Shown here: in pieces, positions 8,360 to 16,942 of the stretch
How the letters are laid out: each line of letters begins with the position of its first letter
Position numbering within the stretch: position 1 is the first letter of the stretch
Assembly: GCF_003254625.1 (NCBI RefSeq)
Contig: NZ_QJRJ01000075.1
Coordinates: 124,001 to 188,000 of the forward strand
Source: Flavobacterium ginsenosidimutans
GTDB taxonomy: Bacteria; Bacteroidota; Bacteroidia; Flavobacteriales; Flavobacteriaceae
Direction: 5' to 3'
Length of the DNA stretch: 64,000 nt
Notes under the pieces: model-generated
The model's input: only the letters and a program-made list of their open reading frames with translations
Told to the model about the DNA's origin: nothing
Databases searched by the model: none
Translations under genes and position numbers: made by a program

Positions 8360-10111
8360 ATGTATAGAAGTCATAATTGTGGCGAATTAAACGCTTCAAA
8401 TATTAATACCGAAGTTACACTTGCGGGCTGGGTTCAAAAATCACGTGATAAAGGATTTATGAATTGGGTCGATCTACGCGACCGTTATGGAATTACACAA
8501 CTTATTTTCGACGAAAGTCGTACTGATAAAACTGTTTTTGAATTAGCTAAAACTCTTGGAAGAGAATTTGTAATTCAGGTAAAAGGAACTGTTATTGAGC
8601 GTGAAGCTAAAAACAAAAATATTCCAACAGGTGAAATCGAAATTTTAGTTTCTGAATTAACGATTTTAAACTCGGCATTAACTCCTCCATTTACAATTGA
8701 AGATGAAACTGACGGTGGGGAAGACATCAGAATGAAATACCGTTATTTGGATATCAGAAGAAATCCTGTAAAAAACAGTTTGTTATTCCGTCACAAAGTG
8801 GCAATGGAAGTTCGTAAATATCTTTCTGATTTAGATTTCTGCGAAGTTGAAACACCTTATTTAATTAAATCTACTCCAGAAGGAGCAAGAGATTTCGTTG
8901 TACCAAGCCGTATGAACGAAGGTCAGTTTTATGCTTTACCGCAATCTCCACAAACTTTCAAACAGCTTTTGATGGTTGGAGGAATGGATAAATATTTCCA
9001 AATTGTGAAATGTTTCCGTGACGAAGATTTACGTGCAGACCGTCAGCCAGAGTTTACTCAGATTGACTGCGAAATGGCATTTGTGGAACAAGAAGATATT
9101 TTGAATATTTTCGAAGGATTGACAAGACATTTATTAAAAGAAATTAAAGGTATTGAAGTAGATAAATTCCCAAGAATTACTTACGACTATGCCATGAAAA
9201 CATACGGAAACGACAAACCGGATATTCGTTTCGGAATGAAGTTTGGAGAATTAAACGAATTTGCACAACACAAAGAATTCCCTGTTTTCAATGCAGCTGA
9301 ATTAGTTGTCGGAATCGCTGTTCCTGGAGCTGGAAATTACACTCGTAAAGAAATTGACGGATTAATTGACTGGGTTAAACGTCCTCAAGTTGGTGCATCT
9401 GGAATGGTTTACGTAAAATGTAACGAAGACGGAACATATAAATCATCTGTAGATAAATTCTACGACAATGATGATTTAGCAAAATGGGCAAAAGCAACAG
9501 AAGCAAATCCTGGAGATATGATTTTTGTTCTTTCTGGTCCAGCAAATAAAACAAGAGCTCAGCTTTCTGCTTTACGTATGGAATTGGCAACTCGTTTAGG
9601 ATTGCGTAATCCTGAAGAATTTGCACCTCTTTGGGTTGTTGATTTCCCATTATTGGAACTTGACGAAGAAAGCGGTCGTTACCACGCAATGCACCACCCG
9701 TTTACTTCTCCAAAACCAGAAGATATGGCTTTGTTAGAGACAGAACCAGGAAAAGTTCGTGCAAACGCTTATGATATGGTTTTAAACGGAAACGAAATTG
9801 GAGGTGGATCTATTCGTATTCACGATAAAGCAACACAACAATTAATGTTCAAATATTTAGGCTTTACTGAAGAAGAAGCAAAAGCACAATTCGGATTCTT
9901 AATGGATGCTTTCCAATTTGGAGCACCGCCACACGGAGGTTTAGCTTTCGGTTTAGACCGTTTAGTAGCTATTTTAGGCGGACAAGAAACAATTCGAGAT
10001 TTCATTGCTTTCCCTAAAAACAATTCTGGACGCGATGTAATGATTGATGCTCCAGCTGCAATTGACGATGCACAATTAAAAGAATTACGCATTAAAGTAG
10101 ATATTGCCTAA
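8360..10111 (+). CDS. aspS: Aspartate--tRNA ligase
   Basis: A 583-residue class IIb aminoacyl-tRNA synthetase that charges tRNA-Asp in the cytoplasm. N-terminal OB-fold anticodon domain (about 1-110, opening [11 protein letters not shown], the classic bacterial AspRS start), then the catalytic core with motif 2 near residue 218 ([18 protein letters not shown]), a bacterial GAD-type insertion (about 290-420), and motif 3 near 526 ([16 protein letters not shown]). The open frame reaches back to 8327, but the family start and the promoter element both favour 8360. It is a single gene with its own terminator. Length is as usual for the bacterial type. Confidence 0.97.
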   Translation: MYRSHNCGELNASNINTEVTLAGWVQKSRDKGFMNWVDLRDRYGITQLIFDESRTDKTVFELAKTLGREFVIQVKGTVIEREAKNKNIPTGEIEILVSELTILNSALTPPFTIEDETDGGEDIRMKYRYLDIRRNPVKNSLLFRHKVAMEVRKYLSDLDFCEVETPYLIKSTPEGARDFVVPSRMNEGQFYALPQSPQTFKQLLMVGGMDKYFQIVKCFRDEDLRADRQPEFTQIDCEMAFVEQEDILNIFEGLTRHLLKEIKGIEVDKFPRITYDYAMKTYGNDKPDIRFGMKFGELNEFAQHKEFPVFNAAELVVGIAVPGAGNYTRKEIDGLIDWVKRPQVGASGMVYVKCNEDGTYKSSVDKFYDNDDLAKWAKATEANPGDMIFVLSGPANKTRAQLSALRMELATRLGLRNPEEFAPLWVVDFPLLELDEESGRYHAMHHPFTSPKPEDMALLETEPGKVRANAYDMVLNGNEIGGGSIRIHDKATQQLMFKYLGFTEEEAKAQFGFLMDAFQFGAPPHGGLAFGLDRLVAILGGQETIRDFIAFPKNNSGRDVMIDAPAAIDDAQLKELRIKVDIA

Positions 10112-10138
10112 ATTGAAGTAATTTTTCTAATAAAAACT

Positions 10139-10170
10139 CAAAAAGCCGTTGAAAATTCAGCGGCTTTTAT
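10139..10170 (+). terminator. Terminator of aspS
   Basis: AAAAGCCGTTGAA, loop AA, TTCAGCGGCTTTT (one G-U pair), at 10141-10168. It lies 30 bp after the aspS stop. Confidence 0.75.
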
Positions 10171-10384
10171 ATTTTAACAAAATGTTAGGAAAAATCTTAA
10201 ATGCATATTTTTTTAAATTATCAAATTCCTACAATTGCATCATTTTTATATTCTTACAATTAATGATTCTCAAATTAAGGTATTTTATAAACAAATTGAT
10301 GCAATAAACCACGTAAAAACACTGTAAATCAATAATTTTTACAAAAAATTAACACGTACATGTCTTTTGTATGAATTTATATGT
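10171..10384. other. AT-rich intergenic stretch before the cold-shock gene
   Basis: Together with the aspS terminator and the csp promoter this makes a 310-bp gap without a gene. I see no ORF, repeat or clear hairpin in the remaining part. Confidence 0.5.
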
Positions 10385-10392
10385 TACATTTG
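10385..10392 (+). promoter_or_regulatory. -7 promoter element of the cold-shock gene
   Basis: TACATTTG, 29 bp before the ATG at 10422. A TTTG at 10366-10369 is 15 bp upstream, a little closer than the usual spacing. Confidence 0.55.
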
Positions 10393-10421
10393 TTTCATTA
10401 TAAATTATTATTACAATTACA

Positions 10422-10616
10422 ATGCGTACAGGTACAGTAAAATTTTTCAATGAATCTAAAGGTTATGGATTCATTACAGACGAAGAAACAGGAAAGGACA
10501 TCTTCGTTCACGCTTCAGGAATTAACGCGGAAGAATTACGCGAAGGTGACCGTGTAAGCTACGAAGAAGAAGAAGGAAGAAAAGGGAAAGTTGCTGCTAA
10601 AGTAGCAGTAATCTAA
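10422..10616 (+). CDS. Cold-shock domain protein (CspA family)
   Basis: A 64-residue single cold-shock domain. RNP1 is K13-GYGFI (residues 13-18) and RNP2 is IFVH (27-30); the acidic EEEEGRKG loop near 49-56 is typical of the small Bacteroidota Csp. It binds single-stranded RNA or DNA and acts as an RNA chaperone in the cytoplasm. It is monocistronic, with a promoter element just upstream and a strong terminator downstream. No long structured 5' leader like that of E. coli cspA is present, since the predicted leader is only about 20-25 nt. Whether it responds to cold cannot be told from the sequence. Confidence 0.93.
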   Translation: MRTGTVKFFNESKGYGFITDEETGKDIFVHASGINAEELREGDRVSYEEEEGRKGKVAAKVAVI

Positions 10617-10663
10617 GAAAAATATAGCAATTTATTTTTTTTGCCTCTGAATGGTCTCAGAAG

Positions 10664-10693
10664 ACGTCCCGAAGTATCGGGACGTTTTTTTTT
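10664..10693 (+). terminator. Terminator of the cold-shock gene
   Basis: ACGTCCCGA (10664-10672), loop AGTA, TCGGGACGT (10677-10685), then a run of T. Confidence 0.85.
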
Positions 10694-10795
10694 GCTCAAA
10701 TCTTAAAAAAATATTAAAATAACACCATGTTATTTATAATCAATAAAAATTACGCATAAACACGGTTTTACCCCCCACTTAAATCCTTTTTTAGC

Positions 10796-10826
10796 TTGTG
10801 TTTTACAGAGTTCCAAGCTATCTTTG
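10796..10826 (+). promoter_or_regulatory. Promoter of the nuo operon
   Basis: TTG at 10796-10798 and TATCTTTG at 10819-10826 with a 20-bp spacer match the flavobacterial consensus well. The -7 element ends 32 bp before the nuoA ATG at 10859, which also excludes the upstream in-frame ATG at 10796 as the start. Confidence 0.75.
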
Positions 10827-10858
10827 TGGCTCATTTTTTAAGTATAAAATCGAAGTTT

Positions 10859-11224
10859 ATGCAATCTGATCAATACAGTTACATTCCTATTTTAATGCAG
10901 TTTATTCTAGCTGTTGGTTTTGTGGTAGGAACAATCATTATTTCTGGAAAATTAGGCCCTAGAAGAACCTCTGAAGTTAAAGATAAAAACTTCGAGTGTG
11001 GTATCGAATCTGTTGGTAATGCCCGTATTCCTTTTTCTGTAAAATACTTCTTAGTAGCCATTTTGTTCGTATTGTTCGACGTAGAGGTAATTTTCCTTTA
11101 CCCTTGGGCGGTAAACTTCAAAGACTTAGGAATTGAGGGAATGTTAAAAATGTTAGTTTTCATGTCTCTTCTTTTAGTTGGTTTCTTTTACATCATCAAA
11201 AAGAAAGCATTAGAGTGGGAATAA
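10859..11224 (+). CDS. nuoA: NADH-quinone oxidoreductase subunit A
   Basis: A 121-residue membrane subunit of complex I with three helices (about 8-30, 60-82, 92-112). It carries the NuoA/ND3 signatures NFECGIESVGNARIPFSVKYFLVA and FDVEVIFLYPWA, whose loop and acidic residues sit near the quinone site. The frame is open back to 10796, but the promoter lies over that region and the family start fits MQSDQYSY. It is the first gene of the operon; a 157-bp gap with facing heptamer repeats follows before nuoB. Confidence 0.96.
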   Translation: MQSDQYSYIPILMQFILAVGFVVGTIIISGKLGPRRTSEVKDKNFECGIESVGNARIPFSVKYFLVAILFVLFDVEVIFLYPWAVNFKDLGIEGMLKMLVFMSLLLVGFFYIIKKKALEWE

Positions 11225-11232
11225 TTTAGAGA

Positions 11233-11377
11233 TTTTAGATTTTAGATTTCTGATTTTAGATTTGACCGATTTAGAATTAAAATTTAAGATTTAATCCTCA
11301 ACAAAAAACTGATTTAAAAAATTGACTTTATTTTTTATGATTTCAAAAATCTAAAATCTAAAATCAGAAATCTAAAA
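11233..11377. repeat. Heptamer arrays forming an inverted repeat in the nuoA-nuoB gap
   Basis: The left side is built of TTTTAGA-like heptamers (11233-11263) and the right side of AAATCTA-like heptamers (11347-11377). The 24 bases at 11240-11263 are exactly complementary in reverse to 11354-11377, so the transcript can form a 24-bp stem with a 90-nt loop. The right arm ends 4 bp before the nuoB ATG, so folding could cover the start. Confidence 0.85.
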
Positions 11378-11381
11378 TAAA

Positions 11382-11930
11382 ATGAGCGATTCAAAAGTAA
11401 ATATGGTTGCGCCGCCAGAAGGAGTCACTGGTGAAGGTTTCTTCGCTACAAAACTTAGTGATGTTGTTGGTTTAGCAAGAGCTAACTCGTTATGGCCGCT
11501 TCCTTTCGCGACTTCATGCTGTGGTATCGAATTCATGGCAACAATGGCATCTCACTATGACTTAGCTCGATTTGGTTCTGAGCGTGTGAGTTTCTCGCCT
11601 AGACAAGCCGATATGTTATTAGTAATGGGAACTATTTCTAAAAAAATGGCTCCAATTTTAAGACAAGTATATGAACAAATGGCTGAGCCTCGCTGGGTAA
11701 TTGCTGTAGGAGCATGTGCTTCTTCAGGAGGAGTATTTGATACGTATTCTGTTCTTCAGGGAATTGATAAAGTAATTCCTGTTGATGTTTACGTTCCTGG
11801 ATGCCCACCAAGACCAGAACAAATTGTTGATGGAGTAATGAGACTTCAAGACCTGGTAAGAAGTGAATCTGTAAGAAGAAGAAGCTCTCCAGAGTACCAA
11901 GAATTGTTAGCTTCATATAATATCTCATAA
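11382..11930 (+). CDS. nuoB: NADH-quinone oxidoreductase subunit B
   Basis: A 182-residue peripheral subunit of complex I that holds the terminal [4Fe-4S] cluster N2, the direct electron donor to quinone. The cluster ligands are visible: the adjacent C46-C47 in FATSCCGIEFMA, C112 in VGACASSGG and C141 in VPGCPPRPEQI. The length is normal. nuoC starts one base after its stop, which suggests translational coupling. Its start lies right behind one arm of a long inverted repeat. Confidence 0.97.
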   Translation: MSDSKVNMVAPPEGVTGEGFFATKLSDVVGLARANSLWPLPFATSCCGIEFMATMASHYDLARFGSERVSFSPRQADMLLVMGTISKKMAPILRQVYEQMAEPRWVIAVGACASSGGVFDTYSVLQGIDKVIPVDVYVPGCPPRPEQIVDGVMRLQDLVRSESVRRRSSPEYQELLASYNIS

Positions 11931-11931
11931 A

Positions 11932-12453
11932 ATGGCTTTAGAAAATACCCTGATTCAAGATAAACTTATAGAAACATTCAACAACGATGTTTTCAATTTT
12001 CAGCAAGAAAGAGATATTTTTTCTTTAGAAGCTTCAGCTGATAAAATTACAGCGTTGATTCTATTCCTTAAAAACGATCCAGAATTAAAATTTCATTTCT
12101 TAACTGACTTATGCGGTATTCATTACCCAGACAATGAAAGTGAACGTCAGTTTGCAGTTGTTTATCATCTACACAACTGGTACGAAAACAAAAGATTGAA
12201 GATCAAAGTTTATCTAAACGGCGAAAAACCAGAAATCAAAACGATTTCAAATATTTTCCTTTCATCTAACTGGATGGAAAGAGAAACTTTCGACTTCTAT
12301 GGGATTGACTTTAAAGGACATCCTCAATTGAAACGTATTTTAAATATGGATGAAATGCAGTCTCACCCAATGAGAAAAGAATTCCCATTGGAAGACAGCG
12401 GAAGAACTGATAAAGACGACAGATTCTTTGGAAGAACAACAACAAATTGCTAA
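11932..12453 (+). CDS. nuoC: NADH-quinone oxidoreductase subunit C
   Basis: A 173-residue subunit of the 30-kDa complex I family, in the hydrophilic arm beside NuoD and NuoB. Typical stretches are FLTDLCGIHYP, the WMERETFDFYGIDFKGHPQLKRIL signature region (residues about 114-137) and MRKEFPLE. It is encoded separately from nuoD, unlike the fused NuoCD of E. coli. No cofactor is expected. It sits 1 bp after nuoB and 21 bp before nuoD. Confidence 0.95.
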   Translation: MALENTLIQDKLIETFNNDVFNFQQERDIFSLEASADKITALILFLKNDPELKFHFLTDLCGIHYPDNESERQFAVVYHLHNWYENKRLKIKVYLNGEKPEIKTISNIFLSSNWMERETFDFYGIDFKGHPQLKRILNMDEMQSHPMRKEFPLEDSGRTDKDDRFFGRTTTNC

Positions 12454-12474
12454 AAAATAATTCAACATTATAAA

Positions 12475-13713
12475 ATGTCAGAACTATTATTACCACCAGA
12501 GCATCGTTATGCTAAAATAATTAAGGAGAGACTAAACGAAGACGGAAGCGAACTTTCTGTACTGAATTTAGGTCCGACTCACCCTGCAACGCACGGTATT
12601 TTCCAAAATATCTTGTTGATGGATGGTGAAAAAATTCTTGAGGCTGAGCCAACTATTGGTTACATCCATAGAGCATTCGAAAAAATTGCCGAAAATCGTC
12701 CTTTTTATCAAATTACACCTCTTACAGACCGTATGAACTACTGTTCCTCTCCTATTAATAATATGGGATGGTGGATGACTGTAGAAAAACTATTAGGTAT
12801 TGAAGTTCCAAAAAGAGCACAGTATTTAAGAGTTATCGTTATGGAGCTGGCTCGTATTACTGACCACATTATCTGTAATGGTATTTTGGGTGTTGATACT
12901 GGTGCGTATACTGGTTTCTTATACGTTTTTCAATTTAGAGAAAAAATCTACGAAATCTACGAAGAAATTTGTGGAGCTCGTTTGACTACAAATATGGGAA
13001 GAATCGGTGGTTTTGAAAGAGACTGGTCTCCAGAAGTTTTCAAAAAACTAGATAAATTCCTAGAAGAATTCCCACCAGTTTGGCAAGAATTCCAAAACTT
13101 ATTCGAGAGAAATAGAATTTTCCTTGACAGAACTGTAAACGTTGGTGGCATCACTGCTGAAAAAGCAATGGCTTACGGATTTACAGGTCCAAACTTACGT
13201 GCTGCTGGAGTTGATTACGATGTACGTGTAGCACAACCTTATTCATCTTACGAAGATTTTGATTTTATTGTACCTGTTGGAAAATCAGGAGATACTTATG
13301 ATCGTTTCTGTGTTCGTAATGCTGAAGTTTGGGAAAGTTTAAGCATTATTCGTCAGGCGTTAGAAAAAATGCCTCCAGGAAACGAATATCATGCTGAAGT
13401 TCCTGATTACTACCTTCCTCCAAAAGAAGATGTTTACACTTCTATGGAATCTTTAATTTATCACTTTAAGATTGTAATGGGAGAAGTTCCTGTACCAGTT
13501 GCAGAAATTTATCACCCTGTAGAAGGAGGAAATGGAGAACTTGGTTTTTATTTAGTAACAGACGGAAGTAGAACTCCATATAGATTACATTTCAGAAGAC
13601 CATGCTTTATTTATTATCAAGCATTTCCAGAAATGATTAAAGGCGCTATGCTTTCTGATGCAATTATCATTCTATCAAGTTTGAACGTAATTGCTGGAGA
13701 ATTAGATGCCTAA
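12475..13713 (+). CDS. nuoD: NADH-quinone oxidoreductase subunit D
   Basis: A 412-residue 49-kDa-type subunit, related to the large subunit of NiFe hydrogenases but without their metal cysteines. With NuoB it forms the quinone-reduction chamber. Family stretches visible are LGPTHPATHG (about residues 31-40), IGYIHRAFEK, MNYCSSPINN and YHPVEGGNGELGFYLVTDGSRTPYR. The length is normal. A 198-bp gap with heptamer repeats separates it from nuoE, so the operon is interrupted by structured RNA here, but gene order and strand continue. Confidence 0.97.
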   Translation: MSELLLPPEHRYAKIIKERLNEDGSELSVLNLGPTHPATHGIFQNILLMDGEKILEAEPTIGYIHRAFEKIAENRPFYQITPLTDRMNYCSSPINNMGWWMTVEKLLGIEVPKRAQYLRVIVMELARITDHIICNGILGVDTGAYTGFLYVFQFREKIYEIYEEICGARLTTNMGRIGGFERDWSPEVFKKLDKFLEEFPPVWQEFQNLFERNRIFLDRTVNVGGITAEKAMAYGFTGPNLRAAGVDYDVRVAQPYSSYEDFDFIVPVGKSGDTYDRFCVRNAEVWESLSIIRQALEKMPPGNEYHAEVPDYYLPPKEDVYTSMESLIYHFKIVMGEVPVPVAEIYHPVEGGNGELGFYLVTDGSRTPYRLHFRRPCFIYYQAFPEMIKGAMLSDAIIILSSLNVIAGELDA

Positions 13714-13720
13714 CAAATTG

Positions 13721-13907
13721 TAGATTTTAGATTGTAGATTTTAGATTGCTGATTGAGGATGCAGATTTTAGAATTTAGATTTAAAATTATAATTAGGAAT
13801 TGAAAAATTCAGATTGAAGAATCTAAAACTTAAACAATGATTGAAGAATCATAGATTGTAGATAAAGATTAAAAAAATCTAAAATCTAAAATCTAAAATC
13901 TAAAATT
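13721..13907. repeat. Heptamer arrays forming an inverted repeat in the nuoD-nuoE gap
   Basis: Four tandem heptamers TAGATTT/TAGATTG occupy 13721-13748, and four tandem AAATCTA heptamers occupy 13875-13902 with a short tail. The arrays face each other and can pair over about 25 bases. More degenerate units (GATTTTAGAATTTAGATTT near 13763) lie between. Same unit as in the nuoA-nuoB gap; the right array again stops just before the next start codon (13912). Confidence 0.85.
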
Positions 13908-13911
13908 AAAA

Positions 13912-14442
13912 ATGGAACGTAAACATTACAAACAAGAAATAAATATGACTGAGGCATTGATCGCTCGTATCAATGAATTGATCAGTCATTATCCAGAAGG
14001 TAAACAAAAATCGGCTCTATTGCCTGTTTTGCACGAAGTTCAGGATGCACACAACAACTGGCTTAGTACTGAACTGCAAGATAAAGTTGCTGAAATTCTT
14101 CAGATAAAACCAATTGAGGTTTATGAAGTGGTTACTTTTTATACTATGTTCAACCAAAAGCCAATTGGTAAGTATATGTTTGAATTTTGCCAGACTTCTT
14201 GTTGTTGTTTAAACGGTGCCGAAAATTTAATGGATTATACTTCTGAAAAATTAGGCATTAAAATGGGAGAAACAACTCCAGACGGAATGTTTACCATTGC
14301 TGGTGTAGAATGTTTAGGCGCTTGCGGATACGCTCCGATGATGCAGTTGGGAGATTTCTACAAAGAAAAACTGACAGAAGAAAAAATCGATCAGATCATT
14401 GCTGATTGTAGAGATGATAAAATAATATTACACGATAAATAA
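13912..14442 (+). CDS. nuoE: NADH-quinone oxidoreductase subunit E
   Basis: A 176-residue 24-kDa-type subunit with a thioredoxin-like [2Fe-2S] domain (cluster N1a) in the NADH-input module. The ligands are C93 and C98 in FCQTSCCCLNG (three cysteines in a row at 97-99 make the second ligand ambiguous by eye) and C134 and C138 in ECLGACGYAP. The start is ATG 13912; an alternative ATG at 13945 (residue 12) would also give a full domain. The stop is followed one base later by nuoF. Confidence 0.95.
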   Translation: MERKHYKQEINMTEALIARINELISHYPEGKQKSALLPVLHEVQDAHNNWLSTELQDKVAEILQIKPIEVYEVVTFYTMFNQKPIGKYMFEFCQTSCCCLNGAENLMDYTSEKLGIKMGETTPDGMFTIAGVECLGACGYAPMMQLGDFYKEKLTEEKIDQIIADCRDDKIILHDK

Positions 14443-14443
14443 G

Positions 14444-15814
14444 ATGTCACAAAAAATATTATTAGATAAAATCAATGTTCCTGGAATTAAAACCTACGAA
14501 GTGTATCGCCAAAATGGTGGTTACGCTTCTGTAGAAAAAGCTTTAAAAACACTTACTCCAGACGAAGTTACTGAAGAAGTAAAAAAATCAGGATTACGTG
14601 GTCGTGGTGGAGCAGGTTTCCCTGCTGGAATGAAATGGAGCTTTATTGACAAAAAATCAGGAAGACCAAGACACTTAGTTTGTAATGCCGACGAATCTGA
14701 GCCTGGAACATTCAAAGATAGATTTTTGATGGAATATATTCCTCACTTATTGATCGAGGGAATGATTACTTCAAGCTACGCTTTGGGCGCTAACCTATCG
14801 TATATCTACATTCGTGGAGAATATATGTGGGTTTTCAAAATTTTAGAAAGAGCAATCGCCGAAGCAAAAGCTGCCGGATGGTTAGGAAAAAATATATTAG
14901 GAACAGGTTATGATCTAGAACTTCACGTTCACTGTGGAGCTGGAGCATATATCTGTGGAGAAGAAACAGCATTAATCGAATCATTGGAAGGTAAAAGAGG
15001 AAATCCTCGTATTAAACCACCTTTCCCAGCGGTTTCTGGTCTTTGGGCAAATCCAACTGTGGTAAACAATGTTGAAACAATTGCGACTGTGCCTTGGATC
15101 GTAAACAATTCTGGAGACGATTATGCTAAAATTGGAATTGGACGTTCTACAGGAACTAAATTAATTTCTGCTTCTGGACACATCAAAAATCCTGGGGTTT
15201 ACGAAATTGAATTAGGTTTAAGTGTTGACGAATTCATGAATTCTGATGAATATTTAGGAGGAATGTCTTCTAGCCGTCCATTAAAAGCATTTGTACCTGG
15301 AGGTTCTTCTGTGCCAATTTTACCTGCTGAATTAATTTTCAAAACAGCAAATGGCGAAGACCGTTTAATGACTTACGAATCTTTAAGTGATGGTGGTTTT
15401 GCTACTGGATCTATGTTAGGTTCTGGAGGATTTATTGTTTACAACGATACTGCTTGTGTTGTTAGAAACACTTGGAACTTTGCTCGTTTCTACCACCACG
15501 AATCTTGCGGACAATGTACACCTTGCCGTGAAGGAACAGGATGGTTAGAAAAAATCTTATGGAGAATCGAAAACGGTCAAGGCCGTGAAGAAGATATCGA
15601 ATTATTGTGGAGTATTCAGAGTAAAATTGAAGGAAACACAATTTGTCCGCTTGGTGACGCCGCTTCTTGGCCAGTAGCTGCAGCAATTCGTCACTTTAGA
15701 GATGAGTTCGAATATCACGTTCGTTTCCCAGAAAAAATCAAAAATAGAGATCACTTTGTTGCCGAGCCTTTCTCACAAGTTAAGCATTTAGTTGGCGGTA
15801 AAGTAATCGTATAA
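14444..15814 (+). CDS. nuoF: NADH-quinone oxidoreductase subunit F (NADH- and FMN-binding)
   Basis: A 456-residue 51-kDa-type subunit that oxidises NADH through FMN and passes electrons to [4Fe-4S] cluster N3. Glycine-rich nucleotide motifs are GLRGRGGAGFPAGMKW (about residues 50-65) and GAGAYICGEETALIESLEG (about 165-183). Cluster ligands are the three cysteines of ESCGQCTPCREG (about 354-361) and the cysteine of NTICPLGDAA (about 401). The length is normal. Its presence with NuoE and a NuoG shows a complete NADH-dehydrogenase module, which some Bacteroidota lack. Confidence 0.97.
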   Translation: MSQKILLDKINVPGIKTYEVYRQNGGYASVEKALKTLTPDEVTEEVKKSGLRGRGGAGFPAGMKWSFIDKKSGRPRHLVCNADESEPGTFKDRFLMEYIPHLLIEGMITSSYALGANLSYIYIRGEYMWVFKILERAIAEAKAAGWLGKNILGTGYDLELHVHCGAGAYICGEETALIESLEGKRGNPRIKPPFPAVSGLWANPTVVNNVETIATVPWIVNNSGDDYAKIGIGRSTGTKLISASGHIKNPGVYEIELGLSVDEFMNSDEYLGGMSSSRPLKAFVPGGSSVPILPAELIFKTANGEDRLMTYESLSDGGFATGSMLGSGGFIVYNDTACVVRNTWNFARFYHHESCGQCTPCREGTGWLEKILWRIENGQGREEDIELLWSIQSKIEGNTICPLGDAASWPVAAAIRHFRDEFEYHVRFPEKIKNRDHFVAEPFSQVKHLVGGKVIV

Positions 15815-15907
15815 AAATAAAAAGCAGAAAGTTATAAAGTTCATAATGTTAAAAAGGACAGCAATTCTTTTCAATATTCCGACTTTCAACATTCAAATCA
15901 TAAAGAG

Positions 15908-16936
15908 ATGAAAGTAACCATAGACGGTCAAAGTATAGACGTAGAACCAGGAACAACGATCCTGCAGGCTGCACGTATGATTGGAGGGGATTTAGTACCG
16001 CCAGCCATGTGCTATTACTCAAAATTAAAAGGCAGCGGCGGTAAATGTCGTTGTTGTTTAGTTGAAGTTTCTAAAGGTAGTGAAGCTGATCCACGACCAA
16101 TGCCAAAATTAATGGCATCTTGTGTAACAGGATGTATGGATGGTATGGAAGTAAACAGTAAATCGTCTGCAAGAGTAACTGAAGCCCGTAAATCTGTAAC
16201 AGAATTTTTATTAATCAATCACCCATTAGATTGTCCTATTTGTGATCAGGCTGGTGAATGTGATTTACAGAATTTAAGTTTCGAGCACGGAAATCCGAAA
16301 TCACGTTACATCGAAGAAAAAAGAACATTTGAACCAGAAGATATTGGTCCAAATATTCAACTTCACATGAACCGTTGTATTTTATGTCAAAGATGTGTGC
16401 AAGTTGCAGATCAATTGACAGACAACAGAGTTCACGGAGTATTAGATCGTGGTGACCACGCTAATATTTCAACTGGTATTTCTAAAGCAATCGACAATGA
16501 GTTCTCTGGAAATATGATTGACGTTTGTCCAGTTGGAGCTTTAACAGATAAAACTTTCCGTTTTAAATCAAGAGTTTGGTTTAACAAACCTTATAACGCA
16601 CACAGAGAATGTACAACTCCAGGATGTTGCGGTAAAACTACTGTTTGGATGTTTGGTGGAGAAATTCAGCGTGTAACTGGTCGTAAAGACGAGTACCATG
16701 AAGTGGAAGAATTCATTTGCAACAGCTGTCGTTTTGATCATAAAAATGTGAATGACTGGGTAATTGAAGGACCAAGAGAATTTGAAAAAGATTCTGTTAT
16801 CAACCAAAACAATTACACTCAAAAATTAGAGAAAGTTACAATCGATACAGAAAAGAATATCCTTTTAGGTAGAGATATTGACCGTAAAAAGATTAGTATG
16901 GCTGCAATTCCATTAACTGATAAAGATCAAAAATAG
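15908..16936 (+). CDS. nuoG: NADH-quinone oxidoreductase subunit G, short form
   Basis: A 342-residue NuoG, far shorter than the 780-910 residues of the E. coli/Thermus type. The N-terminal [2Fe-2S] domain is intact (ligands among C35, C47, C49/C50, C72). The His/Cys motif for N5 is H105-C109-C112-C118, and the N4 ligands are C157, C160, C163 and C207. After residue 230 only the beginning of the molybdopterin-oxidoreductase-like domain remains: CTTPGCCGKTTV (C235, C240, C241) and FICNSC (C271, C274). The spacing of these residual cysteines does not match a normal N7 site. The stop at 16936 is followed 6 bp later by nuoH, so this is a natural short form, not a frameshift; similar short NuoG proteins are known in Bacteroidota. 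Confidence 0.9.
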   Translation: MKVTIDGQSIDVEPGTTILQAARMIGGDLVPPAMCYYSKLKGSGGKCRCCLVEVSKGSEADPRPMPKLMASCVTGCMDGMEVNSKSSARVTEARKSVTEFLLINHPLDCPICDQAGECDLQNLSFEHGNPKSRYIEEKRTFEPEDIGPNIQLHMNRCILCQRCVQVADQLTDNRVHGVLDRGDHANISTGISKAIDNEFSGNMIDVCPVGALTDKTFRFKSRVWFNKPYNAHRECTTPGCCGKTTVWMFGGEIQRVTGRKDEYHEVEEFICNSCRFDHKNVNDWVIEGPREFEKDSVINQNNYTQKLEKVTIDTEKNILLGRDIDRKKISMAAIPLTDKDQK

Positions 16937-16942
16937 TAAGAA

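Noticed and set aside
9375..10092. Minus-strand frames inside aspS
   Set aside because: They lie fully inside the well-conserved synthetase gene and have no recognisable features.
13721..13907. Heptamer arrays read as a CRISPR-like array
   Set aside because: The unit is 7 bp without unique spacers, the arrays are in facing orientation, and no cas gene is present.
15815..15907. Possible inverted repeat in the nuoF-nuoG gap
   Set aside because: GAAAGT and ACTTTC can pair, but the flanks do not extend the stem and no heptamer array is present; too weak.
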